Shown piece after piece: positions 1 through 10,915 of a stretch of 64,000 nucleotides of DNA. Source of the DNA: Symsagittifera roscoffensis (lineage: Eukaryota > Xenacoelomorpha > Acoela > Convolutidae); contig NC_087066.1 in the NCBI RefSeq assembly GCF_963678635.1, forward strand, positions 2,787,633 through 2,851,632. The letters run 5' to 3'. Each line of letters opens with the position of its first letter. Within the stretch, counting starts at the first letter, position 1. The notes under the pieces are model-generated. The model searched no databases and had not been told where the DNA came from. It worked only from the letters and a program-made list of their open reading frames with translations. The position numbers were made by a program, and so were the translations under genes.

Positions 1-839
1 AACAAAAAATGGAAAAACTTAGGTCTACCAAAACATATATGTTTGTTTGTCTCGATAGAAGTTCATTCTGGTCGAAAGTGCCAGACAATTGGCTAAAAGA
101 TTAGCAACGAAACAATATTTACGAAGAGGAAACAAAGCCGACTATCTTTGAGCAGGCAAGTTGAGCCGGAAAAAAATGATTATATAAAAAAAAACTTTTA
201 AGTTTGAAGTCCAACCTGGAACAACAATGAACAATACTTTCACTTGCAATGAAAGTTGCTTACAGCACAATAAAATCAGTGATGTCGCAACAAAATTACA
301 TTCTTTGAGCCGACAACAGCTCAATCGAAAAAATGATTTTTTGAGTTTTTTTTAAATCTTTCAAGACCCCCACGTCGAAACTAGAATGAAAAACACTTTC
401 ACTTGCAATTACAATGAAAGTTGCTTAAAGCACAAGAAAAATCTGTGATGTGGCAACTAAGCCGACAATCTTTGAGCAGACACCAACTGAACCGAAAAAA
501 AAGATTTTATGATTTTTTTAAAAAATCTTTACCAAGTTTCCCTGAAAATAGACTCAACAACACTTCCTCTTGCAATTTAAATTGCTTATATCACAAGCAA
601 ATCCGTTATGTGGTAACTTAGCGAACAACAAATGAGCAGACAAATGAAAGTCCAAAAACTCAATTTTTCTCAGATTTTTTTTCTTCAATTTTATTGATAC
701 TGAAAAAAATAGAGTCCGGCCAGGACTCGATCCCCGGCCATGATGCGAAAAAAAGTTTAAAAAAAGAACGTGCAAGAAAAATTGTTCGAGGGAAAAGTCT
801 AGTTTCTCGATTACAAGAAACTTGCCCTCGCAAGTGTAA
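1..839 (-). repeat. Dispersed tRNA-related repeat, near-complete copy
   Basis: This copy ends at 789-839 with the family's terminal hairpin block (GGGAAAAGTCTAG followed by CTTGCCCTCGCAAG). Before that lies a B-box-like piece at about 708-738 (GGCCAGGACTCGATCCCC on the plus strand, so the promoter reads on minus). The body from 140 to 640 is a tandem array of roughly 160-bp units, recognisable by the recurring words CTTTGAGCAGACA and AAGTTGCTTAAAGCACAAG at about 148, 305 and 472. The first 130 bases match 28795-28930 (ACTTAGGTCTACCAAAA and TCGATAGAAGTTC). The head hairpin of the family would lie before the window start. No protein coding is supported. Confidence 0.6.
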
Positions 840-891
840 TAAGGAAAGAAAAGAAAGTAAACTAAGCCTTGAAAAATAAAAACTTTGCCGT

Positions 892-957
892 GCTGGAACC
901 GAACCTATAACCTGTAGACTAGGAGTCTCACGTTCTCGCATCTGTGCCACGACCGCC
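892..957 (-). repeat. tRNA-like sequence, minus strand
   Basis: On the minus strand this reads as a tRNA-like block: A-box-like GTGGCACAGATGCGAGAA, then B-box GGTTCGGTTCC at the 3' side. The spacing of about 45 bases between boxes fits a pol III internal promoter. I could not close a full cloverleaf, so a SINE head or tRNA pseudogene is more likely than a working tRNA. Confidence 0.5.
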
Positions 958-1998
958 ACGAAACCAAAACCGTTCCTCTGTCTGGTGCTACACAGATACG
1001 ACAGACTAAAAAAACCACCACCATAGCTCCGCAATACGCTTCCACGTTTGACGGCTTGTTGTTTCACCGAAACAGGCACCGCAACCAGAATCACCGGACG
1101 TCTCAGTTACTGGAATCGGGGGGTCATTCTACCCAGAGGCAACCCAGCGTGATCCGCAATGTGTAGTGTCTTCTCGTCTACAATAACAAGCTTCGGCACG
1201 CAGAAGTACTGAACAAAAGCGCAGACAATTTCAGACGCACGAAATTCAACCAATGTAAACTACTCAGGGTGCCAACTAGATCAACAGAGAAAGCAGCAAA
1301 AGAAATGTGATGTGGGTGCATCAATTTACAAACAAAAATTTCTCACGCACTTCGCGGTTTTAAATTTTGTTTAGCAAACAACTACATCAGTAATGAAAAA
1401 CTGTCTCAAGACAACAGTCTAAATCCGCTTTAAGCTGGAGAAAACTTATTTAAAGGAAGGAAATAACATGAACAAATACAAAGCCTCAATTTTCGGCTCT
1501 TTTGTAATTGGGCACTCTTGAACGCCCCCATGATTTCAGCCGATTGACATTAAACCATTAAAAACACTTGCTGTCGATAATGAGATAGCAATCAACAAGA
1601 CATTGCAAAGTATAAAAACAGTTTGAAAAATGCTTTTCTAATAAATACCAGGCAGTGAAAGAAGATCTTAATCATGGTGTTCAGATCTATTTCCCAGAGA
1701 AACTAGCAGAGAAATGTGGGAATTTAGTTGGAAACAGTAAAATCATAATATAACGCAAATTAGGTTTGTGTTATAGACTCATTGCGCGGATTTAGAAGTA
1801 CAGGTTACTAGTTGCCACCGATAAGAATTTTATGGCATCAATTTCTCTTCAACGTTTTATTGACTGAATAGGCGCAGATAAAATTCTTAACACAGTTCTT
1901 AACATAAACTTTTAACACAGTCTCGCTTAAACTATATCCATTAAATGAGTTTGCTGTATTAAAAATGAACGTGATACATAATTCTAACTCGTTCTTAC
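958..1998. other. Non-coding stretch 3' of COPS8 exon 2
   Basis: AT-rich sequence with no exon that I can support. The COPS8 gene on the minus strand should continue into this interval or beyond the window start, but no segment resembling the C-terminal part of that protein was found with acceptable splice sites. Confidence 0.5.
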
Positions 1999-2190
1999 TT
2001 TTGAATAATGGGTGACCACGTGTGCGCGTGTATGCACTGGTACACTTCTCTCAACTCCCCCTTCCACAGTCTCAGTCCCACCCCCCTCAAGTGACTCATC
2101 TCATCCAAACTGCGCACATTGGGGGGCAATCTCCTCCAGAGAAACTTGGCTGCAGTCAAGTCTCCCAGGATAAGGTAGATGGCATACAAC
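1999..2190 (-). CDS. COPS8: COP9 signalosome subunit 8-like, internal exon
   Basis: The exon encodes a segment typical of CSN8: a YAIYLILGD stretch, then AKFLWRRLPP, then LREVYQCIHAHTWS. In the family this region matches the conserved helices that precede and form the PCI domain. CSN8 is the smallest subunit of the COP9 signalosome, which removes NEDD8 from cullins and so tunes ubiquitin ligases. The acceptor is TTACTTGTAG before the first base at 2190 and the donor is AA|GTAAGA after 1999. The phase at both ends is 2. GC content is clearly above that of the flanks. The next exon downstream was not found, so the gene is partial here. Assignment rests on motif order and exon join with 6550-6686. 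Confidence 0.8.
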
Positions 2191-3348
2191 CTACAAGTAA
2201 ACAGCGACATTCATGCTGAAAATGACCACTTGGTCAAACGGTGGTATATAAAAACAGCCCAAGTATAAACCAGCTACCACATAAACCAGCCGAAAATGCT
2301 TAGCTGTTATATAGTTATGTAACAATTGCGATACAGTTACGAAATTCAAACAAATTTCATTCAAATGACGCAACTTTTTCGGCTGGTTTATTTACACTCG
2401 GTCAAACATACATGTTGCCACTTATCACATTTTTTATAATCTGTTCATTATCAAGTAAGAATCACGTCAATTCAATTTATGTTTCGGAAATGATTCACGA
2501 ATACTTGAATTTAACTCTCACTTGTAATTTTATTGCAAGTTATACCTCCGAGATTTACTCATAGATTGTTCCATTTAATAACCTCACATTGACAAAAATT
2601 TGGCAGTTAGTTTCGAAAAAACTTTGTGTTGAATTCTATACGTTTGATAAACAAATTTATTATCAGCACTTTTTCGTGATTTTTACACTTTTGCTGTTCA
2701 ATAGTAGAGTTTGCCACCCTTATAACTTTCTGAGTAAATGCGCAAAAAGTCAAAATTGAGCGTGAACAAAAAAACCACCACTAGCCAAAAAAATCACCAT
2801 GACCTATATAAGAGTATTCACTACTCCTAAGCACAGTAGTTGGTTCTAATGGTATGATATGCCACACACAGTGCACTGATTCAACCGCAGGAGCTATTTT
2901 TCCTAAGCAGTTCTTTTTTTTAATTGGAAAAAACTAATTGTTTTCCTTTTCCTATTTGAACACCAAGATATCAAGCATATTCTTCAGCTAAAAGTACCCA
3001 ATTTTTAATGAAATTCAAAATATCGAGCATTTTCTTCAGCTAAAAAATCAATTTCTATTGAACTTCAAAAAAAAAATCAAGATTTTTTGGCTGAAAATTT
3101 TATTTTTTGAAGACAAACTCTCAATTGATTTCCTTTTATAGATTGTTATAACACTTTCCTAAATTTCCAGCTAAATTTTTAGATATTAAGATCATTTATC
3201 CACGGGGGAAAGGACCAACACAAGAGCTGTACAGCTCATCACGGCGAACCGCGGTTGTGCCCTTGTTTAAGAACTACATGATATTTTTTTGGTTATTTTT
3301 CTGGGCTGGGTAATGTTGCTTCACCCTCAAGCAACGAGCACGGATCAT

Positions 3349-3418
3349 GGTGGGCCTCGAACATCCGACCTTTCGATTGAGAGGCGGAGACGTAACCACT
3401 TCACCACCGCTCCCCTGC
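3349..3418 (-). repeat. tRNA-like SINE head, minus strand
   Basis: On the minus strand: A box TGGTGAAGTGGTTA and B box GTTCGAGGCCC, about 30 bases apart, with tRNA-like spacing and a possible anticodon-arm stem around CCTCTCAATCGAAAGG. Flanks do not give a clean acceptor stem ending in a discriminator base, so I take it as a tRNA-derived SINE promoter rather than a tRNA gene. Confidence 0.55.
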
Positions 3419-4327
3419 TTTTCAAGCTCTCTTCTCATGTCACTGTGCATATAACACCAGTTTCAACAGCAAATTGCACTAAATGTATGTTTTTTCTACT
3501 GATACTGTTTTTGAAATCTTGACAGAGTATGTAAATTAATGATCCTATAACTGTTCCTCGTGGAACGCAATGCTCAAAATCTCCCAGTCAGGAAATTGAT
3601 TTGACACACTGTTAGTGCTCCTTTACAAAATGTTCTGAAAGACTAAATGCACTTCGAACAAACAGAAAACTAACATGTTTCCAGAAAAAAAAAATTATTT
3701 AGAAAGGGTTACAAAAATTTCAATCAATTTTTGTTTGTCCATAAGTTCATATATCATTTCTATGAAAAGATTGCAACAACACGTTCTTATTTCTTTTCCT
3801 GGAACATAAAAAGTTTGATGTCCAATAAAGACATTTTTCTAAGATAATATAATTGCTTCAACAACACAGATTAAAATGCCTTTAATAACCTATTTGAGAC
3901 AATGCCCTATTTTTAGTCTAAATTTCTGCTTCACCTCATCTCAAAAACTATATTTTAGGTCAATTGTCTCAAAGAAGTGGGCAGGAAAAAAACAAGTGAA
4001 TTATGAAGCAAGGTTGTTTATATTCGCACAAGAACTCAGCAGTGAGTCTATGAGAACATTTCTAACCAGCATCAGCAGTAAAATCGAAACCAGTAAAATT
4101 TAGGCGCATTTTCTCGGAGTGAAAGGTCTAAACTGTTAATGTATTCTCCAAATAATTAAATATCCGAGTTATAAAAAAACGTCCATCCCTGCATGTTCTT
4201 AAAAGCGGAGAAAAAAGATTTTTCCCGCAATTTCGTTTCCAAGTTTGCGGACCAAAAAAGCTTTAACGCGCGCCGATATTGTGAATTTTTTCTGATCCAC
4301 TTTTTTTGATGAAAACTAAGATAATTC

Positions 4328-4797
4328 ATCTATAAATCGGTAACTTCCCAAATGGCATAATTCCCAAATGGCATAAAAATGGAAACTTTTCCTAAATGGC
4401 ATAAATTTCAAGTTTTCATTGTAATTTTAACGTTTTCTATCAATTTCTATTTCTATCATTTTGTCAGGAACGAAAACATGTGAACAAGATTTGGAATTAA
4501 TTGCTTCCAAACAAATTTAAGCAACAGATTTGTCGAAAAAAAATTGACCACAAGAAGCTTATTAATAATCGCAAGCTTATGCTTCTTGCTTTTGATAGAA
4601 AGTTCTCCCAATTTTTCACGATAAAATGTCAATCAACATTTGAATTGACAATTTGACTAATTTTCTCACATTGTTCACGAAAAAATTGTTCTCGATTTTT
4701 CCAAAGCAACTGTTGCATGAAATTTATGCCATTTGGGAAACTTTTCAGCTTTATGCCATTTGGGAATTATGCCATTTGAGACGTAATCTATAAATCT
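4328..4797. repeat. Foldback (MITE-like) element, CCAAATGGCATAA family
   Basis: The left arm (4328-4410) carries three copies of the word CCAAATGGCATAA or a close variant (CTAAATGGCATAA in the third). The right arm (4718-4797) carries their reverse complement TTATGCCATTTGG three times, with matching spacing and the same outer word (ATCTATAAAT). About 300 bases separate the arms. This arrangement is that of a non-autonomous foldback or MITE element. Confidence 0.75.
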
Positions 4798-5100
4798 ATT
4801 TGCAATATTCCACTGGGAAATCTGATAATCTGAGATCTAACTTTTAAATGTTAAGGTAAAGCTTCATTGTTCCAGCCATTTCTATTTTAATCTTGTCAGA
4901 GCAAAATTTACTTTGGCACATGAAAAATGGGTATTTTAAAATGAAAAGTCTAATGGCCAAAACATGAATTTTTCAGCGTGAATGAATTTTGACTTTCCTG
5001 AAAAAACGCAAAAATTCATACGACCTAAATCAATATTTTACCTTCGCTCGTTTATTGTTTTGTTTAGTATAGATAACCTGGTAGAATATACAGCAAATGA

Positions 5101-5488
5101 GCGTCGAACACTGAGGCGGAGCAATAAGCAGAATTGTCCAAGTGCAGAATGGGTCCAAGAGCAGAAAAACAGAAAAATATTTACTTATATTGGTTTATAC
5201 GGGCTAAATGATAAAACAGTTATTAGAATCGTCAAAAACTACCAAGAAAACGAATAGATCATGCATAAATTGACTAATTTCATTAAATTTTTTGATAACA
5301 TATTTTTAGAAGTTCTTGTTTAATTACTCAAATTATTCATTAAATGTTCATTGCTTTAGTATTATTGACATTTCTGATATTTAATTTAAAGATTATAAGA
5401 AAAACTGATATTTTTCTGTTTTTCTGCTCTTGGACCCATTCTGCTCTTAGACCATTCTGCTTAATAACTGGCCACCGTCGAACATTGA
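5101..5488. repeat. Foldback (MITE-like) element, GGGTCCAAGAGCAGAAA family
   Basis: Inverted arms of about 84 bases (5101-5184 and 5406-5488) share GCAGAATGGGTCCAAGAGCA and an outer GTCGAACA word in opposite orientations, around a 220-bp AT-rich centre. The open frames on both strands across these arms are by-products of the inverted repeat. Confidence 0.75.
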
Positions 5489-5630
5489 AGAAAATCTCTG
5501 ATGATAAAATATTGATGCCTAGAAATTGATGCATTCTATAACGAATTTAAAAGCTGTCGTCAATAGTTGAGTGCAATTGAACTAAGTCTGTGCACAGATA
5601 AACTGGAATGTTAATTTTACTTATTTAGCA

Positions 5631-6125
5631 GAGGCGAAGCTGCGCTTCGCAAACACTAGCGAGAACACGACAAAAACCAGCTCTATAGAGTAAGTAGAGC
5701 AATAACTAAACGGAGAAATAAGTATCACATTCTAAGATAATTAAAAATATAAAAATTGCAAAAAAAAACCGAAACTTTGGAACTGAACCACCTGTACCTT
5801 AAGAAGATCTACCAAAAAAGACATTTGTCTTCATTTGTCTTTATTTTCTCTTGAATAAGAATTCCTTTCATGAAAATATTCCTAGAGGTAAGACAATTGA
5901 ATGTTAAATACGGATCGAAACAAAACTTATAAAGCCGACATTTCTTGAGCAGACAATTTGCACTGAAAAAAATTCTTTAAAATTTGAGTCTCAATAAAAT
6001 CAAAAAGCCGAAATATTTTAAGTAGCCACGGAGATGACCACTATTTCAGTCATCCTATGAACAAAATTATTTACGGGAAAAAAGTCTAGAGCCCGATAAC
6101 AATATCTTGCTCATCGCAAGGGTAA
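5631..6125 (-). repeat. Hairpin-ended dispersed repeat, full copy
   Basis: The head at 5631-5669 has a perfect 7-bp hairpin (GCGAAGC TGC GCTTCGC). The tail at 6071-6125 has the block ACGGGAAAAAAGTCTAG followed by CTTGCTCATCGCAAG. Length is 495 bases. Orientation equals that of all other copies in the window. Confidence 0.6.
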
Positions 6126-6549
6126 CAATTTAGGCCGCCAACTGTATTTTCGTCTTTTTTTTTCAAGAAATTCTCAATATTTATTTACACTGAAATTTAT
6201 GTTTTGGCCAATTATCTTGATTTTGTCTTAATTAAAGATCGCTCTGATATTAAAAAAAGTGGGTAGGACTGGAACAAAAGAGCTGGAGCGTCAATCAAAA
6301 GTAAAAGCGCAGAATACATTTGGCACTTAATTCTGAAAAAAAAAACTTAAAATAATCACGACCTATATAAAAAGTCTTCACTGCGTTCATTTACACTTAA
6401 TTTCATATGAAATAAGTTTCTCAAATTATAACTCTTGAAATTCATCCAGCCTTAAAGCAATCTGTTAATTGAATTTCAAGCTACAAGTTCAAATTTTTGA
6501 CGGACTGGACTAGCGTGACAAGGACGTGATAAGCTCAAAGGACACTAGC

Positions 6550-6686
6550 CTGGAGTAAGCATTTGGGTCCATACCAGACTGGGACAGAGTGACATCCAGA
6601 CTGAGCTCGGCCTCCTCCAGGATACTGGCCTCCTCCCTCAGAGACACGACAGAGAAACAGTCCCCCTCCCCCTCTACACACAACAT
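6550..6686 (-). CDS. COPS8: COP9 signalosome subunit 8-like, first coding exon
   Basis: A GC-rich exon beginning at an ATG at 6686 and ending in ...DPNAYSR. Joined to 2190-1999 it reads YSRLYAIYLILGD, which has the spacing of the CSN8 N-terminal helix into the conserved YLL segment. That join requires an intron that starts with GC (CAG|GCTAGT) and ends with AG. The canonical GT two codons further on gives an extra two residues and a poor donor. The first residues are rich in Glu and Ser and are not conserved. A GTG at 6713 extends the frame, but ATG at 6686 is the first normal start. Confidence 0.72.
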
Positions 6687-7348
6687 ACTCGCACTCTTTT
6701 GCACTCCCCTCACTACAGCATTAAACTTTCAAGCTTAGTATTATGTTACTAGCTTAGTATTATGTTACTAGCTCTGCATTCACAATAATATGACCGCTCA
6801 AGTTCAAAACTAGTAAATATTGTCGCCGAAATCGACTTCAGAAAAATTTCATGGATGTCATGAAATGGATGTCATGAAATAATACCAAAGCACCCCCCCC
6901 CCCATAAATCCGCCCCTTCATGGCCACACCTTTTATAATTTTAATAGTTTTTTATAATTGACATTATAGTTTATCAAATTGTTCAAGTTCGGTGATGGGA
7001 GTGGAGAAGAGACCAGCTCACCGCAATTCAGGGTTTGGTCATCCCCAGAGGCACATGTCATGTCCATCCGAGTCATACTCTAACTGAAAATGAACAGGGC
7101 ACTAGAAAAAAGTGAAGGTGAAGCTCTGAGCATACGAGACTTGAAAAATCAAATTCCTAGTACAGTCGTTTCAAGACTAATGATTCCCACGATACCAAGC
7201 TGAAAAAAACTACTTCGCTTTTCGTTCAGCAAATGAACTCAGCATTAAAGTCTCAAATCAAATTTCAAACCAACAAAAATCAGTCAACAAACCGCACGAT
7301 CTCAATTAATTGGTACTTTAATTCATTAACATTCACACTGAGACAAAA

Positions 7349-8041
7349 CGGAGTTTCGCAGCACTTGCGATATAGCGCAAGCATGGCATGGCAAGCTAGC
7401 GTATAAAACACTAGACTGAAATCACGTCGAAAATATTAAAATAGAAGCAAAAGAAAAATTCAACTTAAAAAAACAATGATCAAGAAATACAAACATCAGC
7501 ATTAAAAAAATTGCACTCAACGAGCGGCTACTAAGCCAAAAAATACTTTGGTAGACGCCCGTTCATGGCCAAAAACGAAAAATGCAATAAGAAATAAGAA
7601 TAATTTTTAAAAGTTGAAGCCAACACATTCCATTCCCCCGGAAATGCTCAAAGGAATAGAAAACAGGGTATTTCCCTTTCAAACTATGCAAAATAAAGTG
7701 ACCAAGCCGATAAAAATTTTCGAAAACTATTTGATCGAGAAAAAAATTTTATAAAAAAAAAAGAAAATAATTATCAGATTTATTTTGAAAATCCGAATTA
7801 GAAAAATTACAAACATAGGAACGACTGTCAGTTATGGCAAAAAGTGTTTAAATTGGACGAAGATTCCAAACTTTCGAAAATCAAACGACAAAAAGAACAG
7901 ACAAACGAAAGTCCGACCATTCGATTCTTTCCCAAAAAAAATCCAACTGCAATTATGCTCCGAAAAAAAACAAGGTTCGGCCGCGATTCGAACTCCAAGC
8001 CTTAGCACGAATTAGCACCCGCATTACTGATGGACTAAGTG
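7349..8041 (-). repeat. Hairpin-headed repeat with tRNA-like block
   Basis: Head motif at 7349-7372 (GGAGTTTCGCAGCACTTGCG) and, on the minus strand at 7972-8041, a tRNA-like block with B box GAGTTCGAATCGC and an A-box-like TTAGTCCATCAGTAATG. The body carries a GGTAGACGCCCGTTCATGG word shared in diverged form with about 22615 and 24995. Confidence 0.5.
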
Positions 8042-8844
8042 AGAAGGATCCTGGAAGTTGTTCAGGTCCAATATTGAAGCCAGTTCTATTTCTTGCAGAT
8101 TCAGTGATGTCCATTGAAAAAAAAATAAAAATTGAAAATTAAATTGAAATTGTTTAAGAAAATTATAAAAATTGTTGGCATCAATTTAAATTTTTCCGAA
8201 ACTATTTAAATTTTTCTTGTGAAATTTAAATTTTTGATTAGTCTGTTTTTTAGCAGTTTTTCTGCCAACTTTGGGGAGTTTTCGCAATTTTGTGAAACGA
8301 AGTCCAAAGTAATTTTTTGGGCATATCTATTTGCTACAAAAATGCATCAATATTGTTGTGAAAATTTAGATTGTTTGCTTTTTCCGCGGAATTGTGAAAT
8401 GCGAAATTAAATGTCAAGCGTAAACTCAGTACTTTGGGGTCGGATCGAATACCGCCGGAGCAATTTGAATTGTTTTTAATGGACATCACTGTGCAGATTT
8501 ATACAAGAAGTTATTTATTTACGGGAAAAAAGTCCAGTATCCGCTTAAATAAATAAAAAAGTAAAAATAACGACTGAAAGAGTTTTAGATGATACCTAAA
8601 TTATAACTTCTGAGCTTCATGGTAGACATCAAACCAACTGACAAGTTTTAGAAAACTGAGTCTACAGTTACTAGTTCAGGCTGGAAAAACTAACATTTAA
8701 AATCCAAATTCCAAACTTAAGGCCATCCGCGTTTTTTCGGGTCATTTATGCTTTTCTATTTTGCCTTCGTTAAAACTAATGAATATACAAGTCTTAAAAT
8801 GTGTCAAAATATACAAGTCTTTAAAGTTCAACTAAGGAAAATGC

Positions 8845-8995
8845 AAGTCTTAAAATGTGTTCACGCTCAAACTTGACTTTTGGGAGATTTGATTTCTGAT
8901 TTTTTAGTTCAGTTCAAACAATTTGAACTGAACTAAAAAAAATTAGAAATCAAACCAACAGAAGTCAAATTTGAGCATGAACACATTTAAGACTT
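8845..8995. repeat. Near-perfect foldback, 73-bp arms
   Basis: The left arm from 8845 and the right arm to 8995 are reverse complements over about 73 bases with few mismatches, and the centre at 8918-8921 is only about four bases. The tip reads AGTTCAGTTCAAA and TTTGAACTGAACT. An extended RNA hairpin would form if it were transcribed. Confidence 0.85.
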
Positions 8996-10909
8996 TTCTT
9001 GAAAAAAGTAAGAAACAACACGCTGTCTGAATGAGTGTCTTTACTACATCCATTGGCACTTAATTAAAGTATTTCTTACAACATAAGGTAGAACAAAAAC
9101 GCCGTTTAACAAAAAAATCAGAAGACAAACCATGAAAAATCATTACAGCCCATATAAATGACTACCACTTCGTTCGTTAACACTGCAGCATATTATGCAC
9201 ACGAAACGGGATTAACAAAACCTTTTTATCATCTGAAATAATCTGCATAGCCACTTCTTTGAATAAAAAAAGATGTCGACATTTCAATTTTTGCATAGCC
9301 GTGCAAAAGAAATCTCGACTGGAAACTCAAATGGCATAAGGATTTTTAACCAATACTTCCACAAACAAGAAAATATTGTTCTCACCACGCAGAAAGAAGG
9401 AGCTTATTTCTGGCGCGTTTTTCTTTCAAGCAAAATCGGGTACCAAAACACGTCATACAAATTGTATCACATACCAAATGAAGTTTTTTCACTCGTGATT
9501 CGAGCTATATCAAAAAAATTCTAACCTTTTACAGTGACAATCCAAATCGGCATTTGTAATATAAGCTTAATCAGTCTGTAAATAACTTATTTTTGAAGCT
9601 GCAATTCTCACCTTTTCCCTGATTGCGAAAAATTGTTTCCTCGAAAAAATCCAACTTTTTATAAATGCCAATGTAATTTGCAAAGGCATTTCAAGTCGGA
9701 AACTTCGATGCTGTTTCCAAGTCAAGCTGCTATTCTTTCTAAAGTTCGAGTTTTTCTAGGTATAATTTAACCGGTATAATCGGGTGAATAGCAATTAGAG
9801 TAAAATCAATTAAAGAAAAAAAATTGAAAGAAATGGAAAATTTTCGAAATATTTAATGTTAACACTATTTGATTGTCAAGATGTCCAGCATAATGACCGG
9901 CATTTTTTCTGAAATTTTTCCATTCGATGAATTTTTTATTCCGCAGAGAATTTTAAAAATCAGACCATTTTTGAAACTTTCAAGTAAGGAAATGAACTGC
10001 ACTTGAAAACAAAACAAAAGCCAAACCGCGATAATCAAATTTGAGGGTGAACAGATTTAAAGACTTTCTTCTGAAAACAAAAAAAAAGAAATATCACGAC
10101 ATATATGTGACATTAACATCGTTCTTTTACATTTGAAAATCATTTACAGAAAATATGTACGTTTAAACATAGTGTTAACCTTCATAAACAAGAGTTTTCC
10201 ATAGTCTTTATCTTCATAAAGAAGAGTAACCTCCACAAAGAATATTTAAAAAGCAGAAAAGATTTTTATTCAAATTTTATCAAAAAATTAAGACTACATG
10301 AGGGCAAAATACCATCTGATCTCTAAGGTTCTTTTTCGATAGCCCAATGACTGGGAGTTATCAGGAGAAAATCATTTCTGAAATTTTAAATCTGTAGTTT
10401 TCAATGTACGTGTTGTGTTGCACATCTGTCATGGATGGGTAATTGCATGCACAGGAAGGTGCCATTCAAAACAACTCGAGATGGAGTTTCTTTAAGGACG
10501 TATAAGGGGAAAGTTTCTCATCTAATAGGTTCTGGGGGCATGGTATTTTATTTTAAGTTCCCATAGCAAAAGACAAGTAACAAAGACGAGTGAAATCAAG
10601 TAACAAAAGCCTGAAAAGAAAAAGACCAAAATGATTCGAGGCCTGAATAAATAATTTAACTTGAACAATGATATTCTAGGGCAACAATAATCAAAATTAA
10701 AGAATCAACAATTTAGAACATTATCAAACACACTTTCGACAGTTTTTTTCCATAGAGCAAACATAGAGCAAAGATCGTGTTTGTTGAACAGTCTTTACAA
10801 TTGAGTGATTCCCAGCCATCATTCATTTAACAAAATTTTTCCTCTCGATTTGATGTTCCTTTTAACATTTTACATGGACGCATTCATTGTTTTGGACAGC
10901 ATTTTGTTT

Positions 10910-10915
10910 TTTATT
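10910..10915 (-). promoter_or_regulatory. Probable polyadenylation signal overlapping the RNF17 stop codon
   Basis: AATAAA on the minus strand overlaps the stop codon TAA (10914-10916) of the Tudor gene. If used, the 3' UTR would be very short. This is a sequence match only; cleavage was not observed. Confidence 0.4.

Larger units (their letters stand above)
2191..6549 (-). other. COPS8 intron filled with repeats
   Basis: An intron of 4359 bases is inferred between the two COPS8 exons. It holds a tRNA-like block (3349-3418), two foldback elements (4328-4797 and 5101-5488) and a copy of the hairpin-ended repeat (5631-6125). Small open frames inside it have no coding character that I recognise. 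Confidence 0.65.
6687..10909. other. Intergenic, repeat-rich
   Basis: No gene recognised. It holds a 21-bp direct duplication (6731-6772, word GCTTAGTATTATGTTACTA), an 11-base C run (6893-6903), a repeat copy with a tRNA-like block (7349-8041), a partial repeat tail (8520-8545) and a long foldback (8845-8995). Short blocks with a CACGACCTATATAAA word recur at about 2800, 6360, 9150 and 10090 and belong to another uncharacterised repeat. The open frame at 9273-9524 shows no family resemblance. Confidence 0.5.

Noticed and set aside
660-1094. 144-codon open frame on the minus strand
   Set aside because: Covers the tRNA-like block and the tail of a repeat; basic, low-complexity product with no family resemblance.
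3349-3418. Functional tRNA gene (Ser- or Leu-like)
   Set aside because: Good A and B boxes, but no convincing acceptor stem or complete cloverleaf; fits a SINE head better.
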